A stretch of DNA of 64,000 nt from Anaerolineales bacterium UBA5797 (GTDB lineage: Bacteria; Chloroflexota; Anaerolineae; Anaerolineales; Villigracilaceae), in NCBI GenBank assembly GCA_002418205.1, contig DIDP01000051.1:1-64000 (forward strand). Reading direction: 5' to 3'. The notes under the pieces are model-generated. The model was not told where the DNA came from. It saw nothing but the letters and a program-made list of their open reading frames with translations, and did not search any database. Made by a program: the position numbers and the translations under genes. Below are positions 35,536-44,926 of this stretch, in pieces; the first letter of the stretch is position 1, and every line of letters begins with the position of its first letter.

Positions 35536-36029
35536 TAACACACACAGCCGAAGGACCGTCCAACGGCGCCTCGGCTGTCGAAGATCCCGCGTGAGCGGGA
35601 GAAATGTCTGGGTAAGTTGAGCAGACCCAAGGTCCCGCGTGAAGCGTGCGAGGGATGGGTCAAACCACGTGACGGAAGACTATGTCACGAATGGCGAACA
35701 GGTTGATGGGGGCGAAGTCCAGTACTTTTGCAAATTTTCCTAATCCGACTTCACAAAATAACTCCCAAACCGGGGGAGGTTCTTGCTCTTTATAACCAGA
35801 GTTTATATACAGCCAGACCGCGGAAGCGGCAGAAGTTGGTAAGTTCGATCCTTGCGGATTTATATAATTATACTTGTTTTCTTAAGATTTGTTAACGTTG
35901 GATTTCCGTAGCATTTTCGTACAAGCGGGTTATATATTTAAAATCGTGACAAATGGAACTAGGTAATTCGCATGAATTATGCAATAATTTCCCCGCTGAA
36001 AATCGATCGTACCTACTAAAGGAGACCTC
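35536..36029. ncRNA. non-coding region with multiple hairpins; candidate structured RNA or long leader
   Basis: Nearly 500 bases without a credible gene. Hairpins: 35544-35578 (ACAGCCGA/TCGGCTGT with inner CCGT/ACGG); 35586-35599 (CCCGC-GTGA-GCGGG); a GTCTG/CAGAC or TGGGT/ACCCA stem near 35605-35630; CGTGAC/GTCACG near 35668-35690; and CCGC-GGAA-GCGG near 35818-35829. Two loops are GNRA type when read on the plus strand, which favours a plus-strand RNA. Two short segments (35584 and 35632) share TCCCGCGTGA. The right half (35850-36000) is AT rich and should hold the promoter of the malic enzyme gene. I could not assign it to 6S, tmRNA, RNase P or SRP RNA. Confidence 0.45.
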
Positions 36030-38300
36030 ATGGCAAAATTTACGCGTGAAGACGCACTTGAATATCATCGTTTGAAGGGAAAACCGGGCAAGGTGGCGAT
36101 CGTGCCGACCAAGCCCATGGACACCCAACGCGACCTGAGCCTGGCGTATTCGCCGGGCGTGGCGGAACCTGTTTTGGAGATCGAGAAAAACCCGGCGGAT
36201 GCTTATGAGTACACATCCAAGGGGAATCTGGTTGCCGTGGTTTCGAACGGCACTGCGATCCTGGGACTTGGCGATCGCGGCGCGCTCGCAAGCAAGCCAG
36301 TGATGGAGGGGAAGGGCGTACTGTTCAAGAAGTTCGCGGATATCGATGTTTTCGATATCGAAGTGAATTCGCATGATCCGGATGAGATCATCAAGGTGGT
36401 GGCGGCAATTTCACCGACCTTTGGCGGGATCAACCTTGAGGACATTAAAGCGCCGGAATGTTTCTACATTGAGGAAGAACTTAAGAAGATGCTGGATATT
36501 CCGGTCTTTCATGACGATCAGCATGGAACGGCGATCATCTCCTCTGCCGGTCTGGCGAACGCGTTGGAGATCGTGGGCAAGAAACATGAAGAGATCCGCC
36601 TGGTCATTTCAGGTGCGGGCGCCTCGGCGATCTCGTGCGCGGAACTGGCGATCAGCTGGGGTGTGAAGCGTGAGAACATCATGCTTGTGGATACGAAAGG
36701 CGTTGTCTATAAGGGGCGCAAAGAGGGGATGAATAAATACAAGGAACTGCTTGCCGTGGAAGACAAGGGGCAACGCACGCTCGCCGATGCCGTGAAAGGT
36801 GCGGATGTGTTTTACGGGCTTTCCGTGGCGAACGTGCTTTCACCCGAGATGGTCAAATCCATGGCGGACGATCCGATCATCTTTGCCATGGCGAACCCCG
36901 ATCCGGAGATCAAGCCGGAACTGGCGCGCGAAGCGCGCAAGGATGTCATCATCGCGACCGGTCGTTCGGATTATGTGAACCAGGTCAACAACGTGCTGGG
37001 CTTCCCGTTCATCTTCCGCGGCGCGTTGGATGTGCGTGCGAAGGGCATCAACGAGGAGATGAAATTCGCGGCCTCGAAGGCGCTCGCTGCGCTGGCGAAG
37101 GAGGATGTGCCGGATTCGGTCATCCGCGCGTATGGCGGTGAAGCCATCAAATTCGGGCGCGAATACATCATTCCCAAACCGCTCGATCCGCGTGTGCTGT
37201 TGTGGGAGGCTCCCGCCGTTGCTGAAATGGCGATGAAGACCGGCTTCGCACGCAAGACCATTGATATCGATGAATACCGCGAACAGCTTGCATTCCGTCA
37301 GGGAAAGGGCGAGCAGGTCCGTTATTTCTTCCAGAACAAAGCCCGCACTTCCGGCGGGAAGAAGCGAGTTGCATTTGCTGAAGGGGAGGAGCAGAAGGTC
37401 ATCCGCGCAGCGTACCAGATCAAGGAGGAGGGCATTGCCACCCCCATCCTGATCGGGCGCGAGGAGGTCATTCGGGAGCATATCGATACGCTTGGGCTCG
37501 AATTCAAACCTGAAACTGTCTATCCTCGTCAATACAAGGATCTGGAGAAGTACGCGAAAGCATATTACGAGCTCCGTAATCGCAAAGGTGTAACGATCAA
37601 CGACGCGACCAAGAAGGTTCGTGATGCGAATGTGTTCGGTCCCATGATGGTCAGGATGGGTGATGCGGATGCGTTCGTCTCGGGTCTGACATACGATTAT
37701 CCCGATGTCATCCGCCCCTCGTTGCAGATCCATCACACCGCCAAGGGAGCGGCGCGTGCCGCCGGTGTGTACCTCATGATCATCGATGATCGGGTCTATC
37801 TCTTCACAGACGCGACGGTCAATATCGACCCGACCGCGGAAGACCTGGCAGAGATCGCCTGCCTCGCGGCGGATTTTGCCAAACGCCTCGAACTGGACCC
37901 GAGGGTTGCCTTCCTGTCATTTTCGAACTTTGGCTCCACCCCGCATCCCCTCTCGGACAAAGTGCGACGCGCCGTTGAATTGACCAAAGCCCGCCGCCCC
38001 GACCTGGTCGTGGACGGTGAGATGCAGGCAGATACCGCGGTCGTTGCGGAGATCGTCGAAAGCCGCTATCCGTTCAGCGCGGTGAAAGATGCGAACGTGC
38101 TTGTCTTCCCTTCGCTTGAATCCGCGAATATTGCCTATAAATTGCTCGACCATCTGGGGAATGCCAAAGCGATCGGACCGATCCTGCTGGGCGTGGGCGC
38201 CCCGGTTCACGTCCTGCAAACGGGTGACGATGTCAACACGATCGTCCAGATCGCGTCTGTCGCAGTGATGGATGCAATGAGCCGCGACGAAAAGAAGTGA
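36030..38300 (+). CDS. maeB: NADP-dependent malic enzyme fused to phosphotransacetylase-like domain
   Basis: 756 residues with AAAGGAG upstream. N-terminal malic enzyme (about 1-430): AYSPGVAEP, metal/catalytic FHDDQHGTA, Rossmann segment [18 protein letters not shown]-terminal phosphate acetyltransferase-like domain (about 440-756) as in the MaeB family, where it acts as an acetyl-CoA sensor and is generally not active. The enzyme decarboxylates malate to pyruvate with NAD(P). Full family length, with no frame breaks. Confidence 0.96.
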   Translation: MAKFTREDALEYHRLKGKPGKVAIVPTKPMDTQRDLSLAYSPGVAEPVLEIEKNPADAYEYTSKGNLVAVVSNGTAILGLGDRGALASKPVMEGKGVLFKKFADIDVFDIEVNSHDPDEIIKVVAAISPTFGGINLEDIKAPECFYIEEELKKMLDIPVFHDDQHGTAIISSAGLANALEIVGKKHEEIRLVISGAGASAISCAELAISWGVKRENIMLVDTKGVVYKGRKEGMNKYKELLAVEDKGQRTLADAVKGADVFYGLSVANVLSPEMVKSMADDPIIFAMANPDPEIKPELAREARKDVIIATGRSDYVNQVNNVLGFPFIFRGALDVRAKGINEEMKFAASKALAALAKEDVPDSVIRAYGGEAIKFGREYIIPKPLDPRVLLWEAPAVAEMAMKTGFARKTIDIDEYREQLAFRQGKGEQVRYFFQNKARTSGGKKRVAFAEGEEQKVIRAAYQIKEEGIATPILIGREEVIREHIDTLGLEFKPETVYPRQYKDLEKYAKAYYELRNRKGVTINDATKKVRDANVFGPMMVRMGDADAFVSGLTYDYPDVIRPSLQIHHTAKGAARAAGVYLMIIDDRVYLFTDATVNIDPTAEDLAEIACLAADFAKRLELDPRVAFLSFSNFGSTPHPLSDKVRRAVELTKARRPDLVVDGEMQADTAVVAEIVESRYPFSAVKDANVLVFPSLESANIAYKLLDHLGNAKAIGPILLGVGAPVHVLQTGDDVNTIVQIASVAVMDAMSRDEKK

Positions 38301-38324
38301 TGCAATAGGTTCATGGACGAAATG

Positions 38325-38355
38325 AAAAGTCCCTGGGTTATGCCTCAGGGACTTT
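38325..38355. terminator. bidirectional terminator between maeB and the DedA gene
   Basis: AAAAGTCCCTG (38325-38335) pairs with CAGGGACTTTT (38345-38355). The T run serves the plus strand and the A run serves the minus strand. The DedA stop codon (38340-38338) lies in the loop. Confidence 0.85.
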
Positions 38356-38946
38356 TGCTTTACGGGCTTCGACCGTCTTAAGACGTCTTATTCCCAACCA
38401 GATACCTGTTGCAAGAATGAAAAGCCCCAATGCCAGTCCGCTGATATTGCTCAGGATTTCGCTGATTGTCTCCCATTGTGAACCGAATAGATAACCCAGT
38501 CCGCCATATCCAAAGATCCAAACCGCTTCACCAAAAAGATCATAAACAAAGAAACGCCGAAAACCAAATCCGCTGGTGCCTGCGATCAGGTTGACCGGCA
38601 CTGCAATGCCGGTGAGCAGGAATCGTGTCCAAACCACTGCCATGCCGCCCCAGCGTTTGAAGGTCGCTTCGGCTTGTATCCACCTCTCACTCATTTGGAA
38701 GCGGCGCAGAACTGGTCCGCGCGCGTAAAATCCCATGCCGTAACTCAGGCTGTCCCCCAACACCACACAAATCAAAGCGACGAGACCGGTTGTGTACCAG
38801 GTAAGGAGTCCCTGTTTGGCAAAGGCGCCGGCTGCGATCACAATGAAAGTTCCGGGAAACGGAGCCCCGAGCGCGCCGATGAACACAATGATTCCAAGGA
38901 TGGGAGCACCGTAATTTATGATCTGTGTCAGCAGAAAATCGGACAT
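38338..38946 (-). CDS. DedA-family membrane protein
   Basis: 202 residues from ATG 38946. Multiple hydrophobic segments with the DedA/SNARE-associated pattern: GAPFPGTFIVIAAGAF near residue 30, the amphipathic GDSLSYGMGFYARG, and WTRFLLTGIAVPVNLIAGTS with the conserved Arg. These proteins take part in lipid carrier recycling and membrane homeostasis. The end of the gene runs through the terminator shared with maeB. Confidence 0.9.
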   Translation of the reverse strand: MSDFLLTQIINYGAPILGIIVFIGALGAPFPGTFIVIAAGAFAKQGLLTWYTTGLVALICVVLGDSLSYGMGFYARGPVLRRFQMSERWIQAEATFKRWGGMAVVWTRFLLTGIAVPVNLIAGTSGFGFRRFFVYDLFGEAVWIFGYGGLGYLFGSQWETISEILSNISGLALGLFILATGIWLGIRRLKTVEARKAKVPEA

Positions 38947-38959
38947 GTCATTTTCTGCC

Positions 38960-39400
38960 TTATGGAACCACCGGTGGAACAGCCGTAAGTGGCGGCGGTA
39001 CTGTAGGGAATGGAGGCAATCCCGTTGGCACAGCCCGCTCCGCACGGATCACCGCCTTGACCAGTTCGATAACGATCTGTGGTGACTGTGGAAAAAATTC
39101 TTCATTCAGTTGTGCAAGACTCTTGTCCTCGTTGCCTCTCGGTGAAATCCCCAGAGCCTCGAAAAGCGCCCTTGCTGGTACGCGATAGGTTTTTGAAATA
39201 TAGGGAATGGTCATCCAGTCGCGGATCAACTCCACGTCCGTTTCAGGCGCCTGCTCGGTGAAGACAACTTCAAGAGGGGGAGGTCCGTGCCTGCGAAATT
39301 CCCGGAAGGCATGCAGGGCGCGCAAACCGAAAAAACCGGCGATCATAAATCCGAGGAGGATCAAGCCCAGGATCAAAGTGCGTTGCCTTGGCGGCACCAT
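38960..39400 (-). CDS. hypothetical protein with one membrane helix and Pro-rich tail
   Basis: 146 residues from ATG 39400. One hydrophobic helix (about 8-27), a short charged region, a central part with PETDVELIRDWMTIPYISKT and PARALFEALGI, and a tail with PTGLPPFPTVPPPLTAVPP. The central part could be a small SHOCT- or helix-hairpin-like domain, but I do not recognise it. It starts one base after the obg stop and precedes dedA by 13 bases. Confidence 0.75.
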   Translation of the reverse strand: MVPPRQRTLILGLILLGFMIAGFFGLRALHAFREFRRHGPPPLEVVFTEQAPETDVELIRDWMTIPYISKTYRVPARALFEALGISPRGNEDKSLAQLNEEFFPQSPQIVIELVKAVIRAERAVPTGLPPFPTVPPPLTAVPPVVP

Positions 39401-39401
39401 G

Positions 39402-40667
39402 CTAATCCTGCCACTCCAGTTCAAATTCGCCGATGGCTACTGTGTCGCCTTCCTGCACGCCGGCTTTGCGAAGCGCATCATCAATGCCGAGCGTCTCTAT
39501 GATCTTTTGAAAGCGCCGCAGGGAACCATCATGCTCCCAATAGGTCATCCTGGCGGCGCGTTCGATGGCTGTGCCTTTGACGCGCCACTCATGTGCGCCT
39601 TCACGGGTAACAACAAATTCACGCGGATCCTCTTTGGGCTTATGGACGGGCATCGGGAGTTCCGTCTCCTCGCGAGGAGGCGTCTCTGCCAGTTTCTGAT
39701 GTGCCTTAACCAACAGATCACGCGTATTCGTGCGCGCCAATGCGGATATGGACAGCAAGTCCACTTTGAGCTTTTTGAATTTCTTTTGGATGTCTCCGAA
39801 TCTTGCCTGGACCTCGGGTTGATCCACCTTATTAAGCACCACCAGCTGAGGCTTTTTCCCGAGATTTGGATCGAAGAGCGATAATTCCGAGTTGATTTGA
39901 CTGTAATCGGCGATCGGATCTTCAGACAATCCATCCAGCAAATGGATCAGAACGCGTGTCCTTTGGATGTGGCGGAGGAAATCGTGGCCGAGTCCAGCCC
40001 CATGTGAAGCACCTTCGATCAATCCGGGAATATCAGCCAATACAATCGTGTTATTTGCATCAATTTCAGCGACACCCAAATTCGGTTCCAGCGTGGTAAA
40101 GGGATATGGTGCGATCTTCGGTTTGGCATTCGTCATGGCGGTGAGCAAGGTGGATTTGCCCGCGTTCGGGACGCCGATCAGTCCGATATCGGCGATCAGC
40201 TTCAATTCCAGTTTGAGACGTTTTTCCTCGTACGGTTCTCCCTTTTCGGCAGTGCGCGGCGCCTGATTGCGGGAGGTCGCAAAGTGTTGATTCCCGCGTC
40301 CGCCGCGCCCGCCTTTGCATACCATGAATTGCTGTTCGGGATGGGTCAAATCGCCAAGTAGTTCGCCCGTATCCGCGTCGAAAATGACCGTGCCAGGCGG
40401 AACATGGATGATGAGGTCCTTGCCATTTCGCCCTGTCATTTGTGAAGGTCCGCCTCTGGCTCCATCCTCGGCTTTGAATTTTTGATTCGGGCGGAAAGAC
40501 GACAATGTGTTGAGTGTCGGCTTTACCTCAAGGATCACATCTCCCCCTTTCCCGCCATCTCCGCCATCCGGGCCACCGCGCGGCACAAATTTCTCGCGGT
40601 GAAAGTGCATCATGCCATCGCCGCCTTTGCCTGAGCGAACGTAAATTTCTACCTGGTCAGTGAACAT
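39402..40667 (-). CDS. obg: Obg GTPase
   Basis: 421 residues. Gly-rich Obg fold (about 1-158) with GKGGDGMMHFHREKFVPRGG, then the G domain: G1 GVPNAGKST, G3 DIPGLIEGA, NKVD. A C-terminal OCT domain (about 345-421) follows. It is a ribosome-assembly and stress GTPase. It heads a minus-strand operon with the small membrane protein and dedA. Confidence 0.96.
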   Translation of the reverse strand: MFTDQVEIYVRSGKGGDGMMHFHREKFVPRGGPDGGDGGKGGDVILEVKPTLNTLSSFRPNQKFKAEDGARGGPSQMTGRNGKDLIIHVPPGTVIFDADTGELLGDLTHPEQQFMVCKGGRGGRGNQHFATSRNQAPRTAEKGEPYEEKRLKLELKLIADIGLIGVPNAGKSTLLTAMTNAKPKIAPYPFTTLEPNLGVAEIDANNTIVLADIPGLIEGASHGAGLGHDFLRHIQRTRVLIHLLDGLSEDPIADYSQINSELSLFDPNLGKKPQLVVLNKVDQPEVQARFGDIQKKFKKLKVDLLSISALARTNTRDLLVKAHQKLAETPPREETELPMPVHKPKEDPREFVVTREGAHEWRVKGTAIERAARMTYWEHDGSLRRFQKIIETLGIDDALRKAGVQEGDTVAIGEFELEWQD

Positions 40668-40908
40668 ATACTCTCACATAATTTGAATGTGTTGATCAGA
40701 TTTGATTATACAGGATAAAATTGAAGCTGGTTTCTTACCCGTTACTGGAACAAACTGCAGAAAGAGACCGTCTTGAAATATTAGTGGAGAGTAGCTCGAA
40801 ATTGCATCTGTTCACTATTAAGGAGAAAGGATTTCAAAGGAGGTTCATAAAGCATAAAATGGCAGCCAATAAGTGTAGCGTCCTAAGAAAAATAGAAAGG
40901 ATATAACC

Positions 40909-42990
40909 ATGAACACGATTGTAAAAAAGCTAGATAGTCCCCAACGGTTCTTCAATCTGCTGGTAACTTTCGCTTTGGCAGTTTCATTGTTTGTTCCGAT
41001 GGGAGAGGTTGTTAATGCACAATCAGAAAATCCTCAAGCTCCTTTGTCTCCTGATCTGCTGTGGACGGATTACGGTGGTGCAGAACGCGCTTTCCTGGTG
41101 AACGGTGAATATGTCACGCTTTCTGGAAACTTATTTAGAGCTGTTGAAGAATTCGGTTTGGACCTCTCTAACGAAGTCGCTGAGTATTATTCGACCATTA
41201 ACCTGGCCGAACTCGGGTGGGAAGAGGTCAGCACAACACCATATTCGAACGGTATATCTTCGATTTATTTCCACCCCGCCGGCATATTTGTGCAGATTGA
41301 GTTTTTTGGATGTAAGACCGAATCAGATGCGTCTTGCTTGACTGTATGGGAAAGCGATCCAGTTACCATCATGCCGGATGATGTTTCCCGGGTTTCTCCT
41401 GAGCAACAGGCACTGGGTACGCTGAGTAAAAGTTCGCCTGCAAATAATTCAACCAATATTGATACAAATGTTACCCTGACCTGGGCGGCGTATTCAGGGA
41501 CAGGTTTGTCACGTTATCGATATTGCATTGATAAGACTGATAATTCAAAATGTGACTCTTCTGTTGGGTGGACGACCACATGGAGTGAAAAAAGTGCTAA
41601 TGTAACATCCTTGGAAGCCGGCACAAAGTATTATTGGCAGGTTCAGGCCGTATTAAATGATGATACAAAAGTGGATGCAAATAATGGGGCATGGTGGTCG
41701 TTCACTACGAAAGTCCAGAGCCCGCCTGGCTCATTTTCCAAGACCTTGCCGTTGAACGGAGCGACTGGTCAATCAATAACCCCTGTACTGGTCTGGCAGG
41801 CTAGTTCAAATGCAACCGACTATACATATTGTATTGATACGACGAACAATAATATTTGTGATAGTAACTGGGTTAGTACAAGTAATAAGACCTTTGTTAC
41901 CCTGTTAAGTGGAATTGGCGCAAATATCACCTATTATTGGCAGGTTCGTGGCGTGAACAGCTCTGGTGTTTATACCGGTGATGGTGGCGCATGGTCGTCT
42001 TTTACAACGGCATCAGGTCCTGCGAACGATACTATTGCAGGCGCATATGTTGTGGGTGTCCCGTATGAAAATGTAGGAAGCACAACGTCTGCAACAATTG
42101 ATGGAGGTACAACAAACGTTTGCAGTTCTGCTTTGGGCTTCTCCTCAGTTTGGTATAAGTATACGCCTCTTTCAAATCGGAAGATTTACCTGGATACATT
42201 CGGAACAAATTATGATACGGTGATATCCGTTTGGACAAAAAACGCCAACGAAACTCTAAATTCTGTAATTTGCAATGATGATTCGACCGGCGTTTCACAA
42301 TCCAGTATCAATTTGCAAGTCACCAATGGAACAACCTATTACATCCAAGTATTGCAGAAGAATCCCGGCTCTATCCCCGTTTCTTCACCGGGTGGCGCAT
42401 TGGCATTTCATATAAGAAATTTTGCCGATGTACTAGGCAATAATGGTTTCTGGAAATACATTGAAGGCATATATGCAGCCGGTATAACTGGAGGGTGCGC
42501 CACCAGCCCAGATTTACTGTATTGTCCGAAAGTTAGTGTGGATCGTGCAGCAATGGCAGTGTTTTTGCTGAAGTCGATACATGGCTCCGCATATATACCC
42601 CCAGCAGTGGGTGCTGATACGGGATTTCTTGATGTACCTGTGAATCATTGGGCAGCAGCTTGGATCAAACAATTGGCCGCCGAGGGAATTACGAGTGGTT
42701 GTTCCATTGGTTACTATTGTCCTGATGTTGCTGTTACCCGTGCTCAAATGGCGGTGTTCTTGTTGCGAAGCGTACATGGGGCAGGATACACTCCACCTGC
42801 TGTAGGGATTGATACTGGATTTTCTGATGTCCCTACAACGTATTGGGCGGCCGCCTGGATAAAACAATTGGCATCAGAAGGGATTACTTCTGGTTGCGGC
42901 GGTGGGCAATACTGCCCGGAAACAAATGTCACTCGTGAGCAAATGGCCGTTTTTTTGAGTAAGGCTTTTGGTATATCAATGCTTCCGTAA
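40909..42990 (+). CDS. secreted surface protein with fibronectin-like, PPC-like and SLH domains
   Basis: 693 residues with AGAAAGGA upstream. A signal peptide (about 1-37) is followed by a unique N-terminal region, two fibronectin-III-like repeats (about 167-268 and 270-367; each has a YCID/YCIDT-TN-x-C pattern), a beta-sandwich resembling pre-peptidase C-terminal domains (about 369-500), then three SLH repeats (about 504-693). Each SLH repeat has an added Cys pair (GGC...YCP, SGC...YCP, SGC...YCP). SLH repeats anchor to wall polymers. The gene looks AT richer than its neighbours and stands alone between obg and a strong terminator, so it may be recently acquired or expressed separately. Confidence 0.88.
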   Translation: MNTIVKKLDSPQRFFNLLVTFALAVSLFVPMGEVVNAQSENPQAPLSPDLLWTDYGGAERAFLVNGEYVTLSGNLFRAVEEFGLDLSNEVAEYYSTINLAELGWEEVSTTPYSNGISSIYFHPAGIFVQIEFFGCKTESDASCLTVWESDPVTIMPDDVSRVSPEQQALGTLSKSSPANNSTNIDTNVTLTWAAYSGTGLSRYRYCIDKTDNSKCDSSVGWTTTWSEKSANVTSLEAGTKYYWQVQAVLNDDTKVDANNGAWWSFTTKVQSPPGSFSKTLPLNGATGQSITPVLVWQASSNATDYTYCIDTTNNNICDSNWVSTSNKTFVTLLSGIGANITYYWQVRGVNSSGVYTGDGGAWSSFTTASGPANDTIAGAYVVGVPYENVGSTTSATIDGGTTNVCSSALGFSSVWYKYTPLSNRKIYLDTFGTNYDTVISVWTKNANETLNSVICNDDSTGVSQSSINLQVTNGTTYYIQVLQKNPGSIPVSSPGGALAFHIRNFADVLGNNGFWKYIEGIYAAGITGGCATSPDLLYCPKVSVDRAAMAVFLLKSIHGSAYIPPAVGADTGFLDVPVNHWAAAWIKQLAAEGITSGCSIGYYCPDVAVTRAQMAVFLLRSVHGAGYTPPAVGIDTGFSDVPTTYWAAAWIKQLASEGITSGCGGGQYCPETNVTREQMAVFLSKAFGISMLP

Positions 42991-43069
42991 AGAGAGAATA
43001 TTGTTTTACACTGAAGCCATATCTAGGCATTGGCCTTTTTGGTCTCAGTTACGAATTCCGGATTAAGTC

Positions 43070-43115
43070 CTTTTAAAAATAAGGAGACCTGTACAGGTCT
43101 CCTTATTTTTAAAAG
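43070..43115. terminator. 46-nt perfect palindrome, strong terminator
   Basis: The arm 43070-43092 (C, TTTTAAAAATAAGGAGACCT, GT) and its exact reverse complement through 43115 form a perfect palindrome with A and T runs at both ends. Located 80 bases after the SLH gene, it should end transcription in both directions. Confidence 0.85.
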
Positions 43116-43394
43116 TCGCTTTGTCAACCGCCCAAGTTTAGAGAGGATTATCCTGCGACAGGCACCAATACTTATGGTCAGGTCGTTTTGGCTTCATCCA
43201 ATGTATCACCACGATCAATTATTCATGCTATAAGGCATTCCCGTCAATGTTTTGGGACAATTTTGCGGCTCAAATTGGCATTATCTATTTGCCTCAAAGT
43301 GGATAATTGCCTCAATCGCAGTTAACTAAATTGTCAGGTAAAAGTAGGGAAAACCCGTATTTATAACCTCCATGGAAAGATATATCATACATGC
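43116..43394. other. intergenic stretch, possible gene remnant
   Basis: About 280 bases. One frame near 43150-43200 reads a protein-like GTNTYGQVVLASSNV without start or ribosome site, so it may be the trace of a lost gene. No promoter of good quality is seen for the following FHA operon. Confidence 0.25.
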
Positions 43395-43793
43395 ATGAAC
43401 AGAGCAGATATTTCAAGTCATCTTTCCGAGTATCAGCAGGGTGCATTCCTGATCGTCAACAAACAAATCATTCCCCTGACGAAGAAGATCACGACCTTTG
43501 GCCGTCAGCTTGAGAATGACCTTGTTTTTCACGAGGAATTCTTATCCCGTTTTCACGCCGAGATCGTTTATGAGGAAGATAGATATGTATTGTATGACAA
43601 GCAGTCCACAAGCGGAACGTTTGTCAACGGACGGAAGATCGACCAGTGCGTGCTCAACTCTGGCGATTTGATTTCGCTTGCAAATATCCTTATCATGTTT
43701 GTAAACAATGATGTCAAAATTACAGGCAAAACAATGGGCACAACCCAGAGTTTGCGCCAGAGGTTCACCTCCTCGGAAGGCGGTAAGGCATGA
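43395..43793 (+). CDS. FHA-domain protein
   Basis: 132 residues. The FHA core appears as TTFGRQLENDLVF (Gly-Arg), LSRFHAEIVYEEDR (Ser-x-x-His type loop), DKQSTSGTFVNGRKI (Asn-Gly) and SGDLISLANIL. FHA domains bind phosphothreonine. No kinase of the Ser/Thr type is in the window. The gene overlaps the response-regulator kinase by ATGA. No ribosome site is clear at the start. Confidence 0.9.
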   Translation: MNRADISSHLSEYQQGAFLIVNKQIIPLTKKITTFGRQLENDLVFHEEFLSRFHAEIVYEEDRYVLYDKQSTSGTFVNGRKIDQCVLNSGDLISLANILIMFVNNDVKITGKTMGTTQSLRQRFTSSEGGKA

Positions 43794-44926
43794 ACGAAAC
43801 ACCCACAATCTTGATCATTGACGATGAGCCAGCTCTTCGTTTGGGTCTGGCAGCGCGCATCAAGCGTCAAGGGTACAAAGTGGCCACTGCGGCTGATGGA
43901 GCCGAAGGGATGCAGATGGCAAAAGAAATCCTGCCAGATCTGGTCCTTTCAGATGTGATGATGCCGCCACCCAATGGATTTGAGTTGCGCCGGTTAATGA
44001 GTCTGGACCCACGCCTTGCCGCCATCCCTTTCATCTTCTTGACAGCCAGAAATGGAGTGGACGATCGTGTAAATGGAATCCGTGATGGCGCGGACGATTA
44101 CATCACGAAGCCTTTTGTGACCGATGAATTGCTGGCGCGAATCGAAGCTGTTCTGCGTCGGGTAAAGGTGGCGCAGGAGCGTGGTCGGGAGGAGATGCGG
44201 GATGTTGCCCGCCGTGACATGGAAAAGCTGAAACAAGAAATCCTCCAGAATTTCCATCATGAAATGCGCACACCTTTAACGAATATAATCATGCCGCTGG
44301 AATTGATCGTTAATAACAAGTTTGATGATCCCGAGGAACAGGTCAGATTTCTACGCATGGCGCTCTCAAATGTTGACCGCCTCGAATCTCTGGTTACAGA
44401 TTTCATCCTGCTCACAAACATCGACCACGGCGATCTAAATAGCATACGGCAGAGCATCGACGTAAACAATCACATCCTGTTGCCTGTTCGCAAGCGATTG
44501 GAACGATATGCATCGAAGAATTTAAAATTTACATCCAGGGTTTCCCTGCAGGATGGGATGGGAGCACCACGCCGTGAGTTTACACACGCTCTGGTGCACC
44601 TCGTAGATAATGCCTTTAAGTTCGGCCCGGAGGGCGGACAGGTGAACTTGGCGGTCGTGTCTGATCTCGACGGGAGTGTTAAAATCGCTGTGCAGGATGA
44701 AGGACCGGGCATTCCTCCGGAACTTCGCGAACAAGTCTTCGATCGATATTATCAGATCGATCAGGGAGACAGCAGAAAATACGAGGGGCTTGGCGTCGGG
44801 CTGACTATTGCAAGGGCCGTATTTTCAAACCTTGGCGGAACGGTTTCGATCATCGACAGTCCACAAGGCTGTTGTGTACAGGCTTTCCTGCCTGCCCGTG
44901 GGTCAGGGGAGATTGCCTATGGATGA
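43790..44926 (+). CDS. response regulator fused to histidine kinase
   Basis: 378 residues. An N-terminal receiver (about 5-122) with phospho-acceptor Asp55 in LVLSDVMMP, Thr in FLTARN and Lys in ITKPF is followed by a HisKA with NFHHEMRTPLTN (His at about 156) and a HATPase (N box VDNAFKFG, G1 DEGPGIP, G2 GLGVGLTIA). The receiver comes first, so this is a reversed hybrid kinase whose activity may be tuned by an upstream kinase. It overlaps its neighbours on both sides, so the three genes are one operon. Confidence 0.93.
   Translation: MNETPTILIIDDEPALRLGLAARIKRQGYKVATAADGAEGMQMAKEILPDLVLSDVMMPPPNGFELRRLMSLDPRLAAIPFIFLTARNGVDDRVNGIRDGADDYITKPFVTDELLARIEAVLRRVKVAQERGREEMRDVARRDMEKLKQEILQNFHHEMRTPLTNIIMPLELIVNNKFDDPEEQVRFLRMALSNVDRLESLVTDFILLTNIDHGDLNSIRQSIDVNNHILLPVRKRLERYASKNLKFTSRVSLQDGMGAPRREFTHALVHLVDNAFKFGPEGGQVNLAVVSDLDGSVKIAVQDEGPGIPPELREQVFDRYYQIDQGDSRKYEGLGVGLTIARAVFSNLGGTVSIIDSPQGCCVQAFLPARGSGEIAYG

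Noticed and set aside
35836..35855. T-arm-like sequence GTAAG-TTCGATC-CTTGC
   Set aside because: Without a matching acceptor, D arm and anticodon arm; not a tRNA or tmRNA by eye.
40721..40906. 61-codon frame before the SLH gene
   Set aside because: No good ribosome site and unstructured translation; probably leader sequence.
43030..43233. 67-codon frame across the long palindrome
   Set aside because: It runs through the terminator and has no domain.
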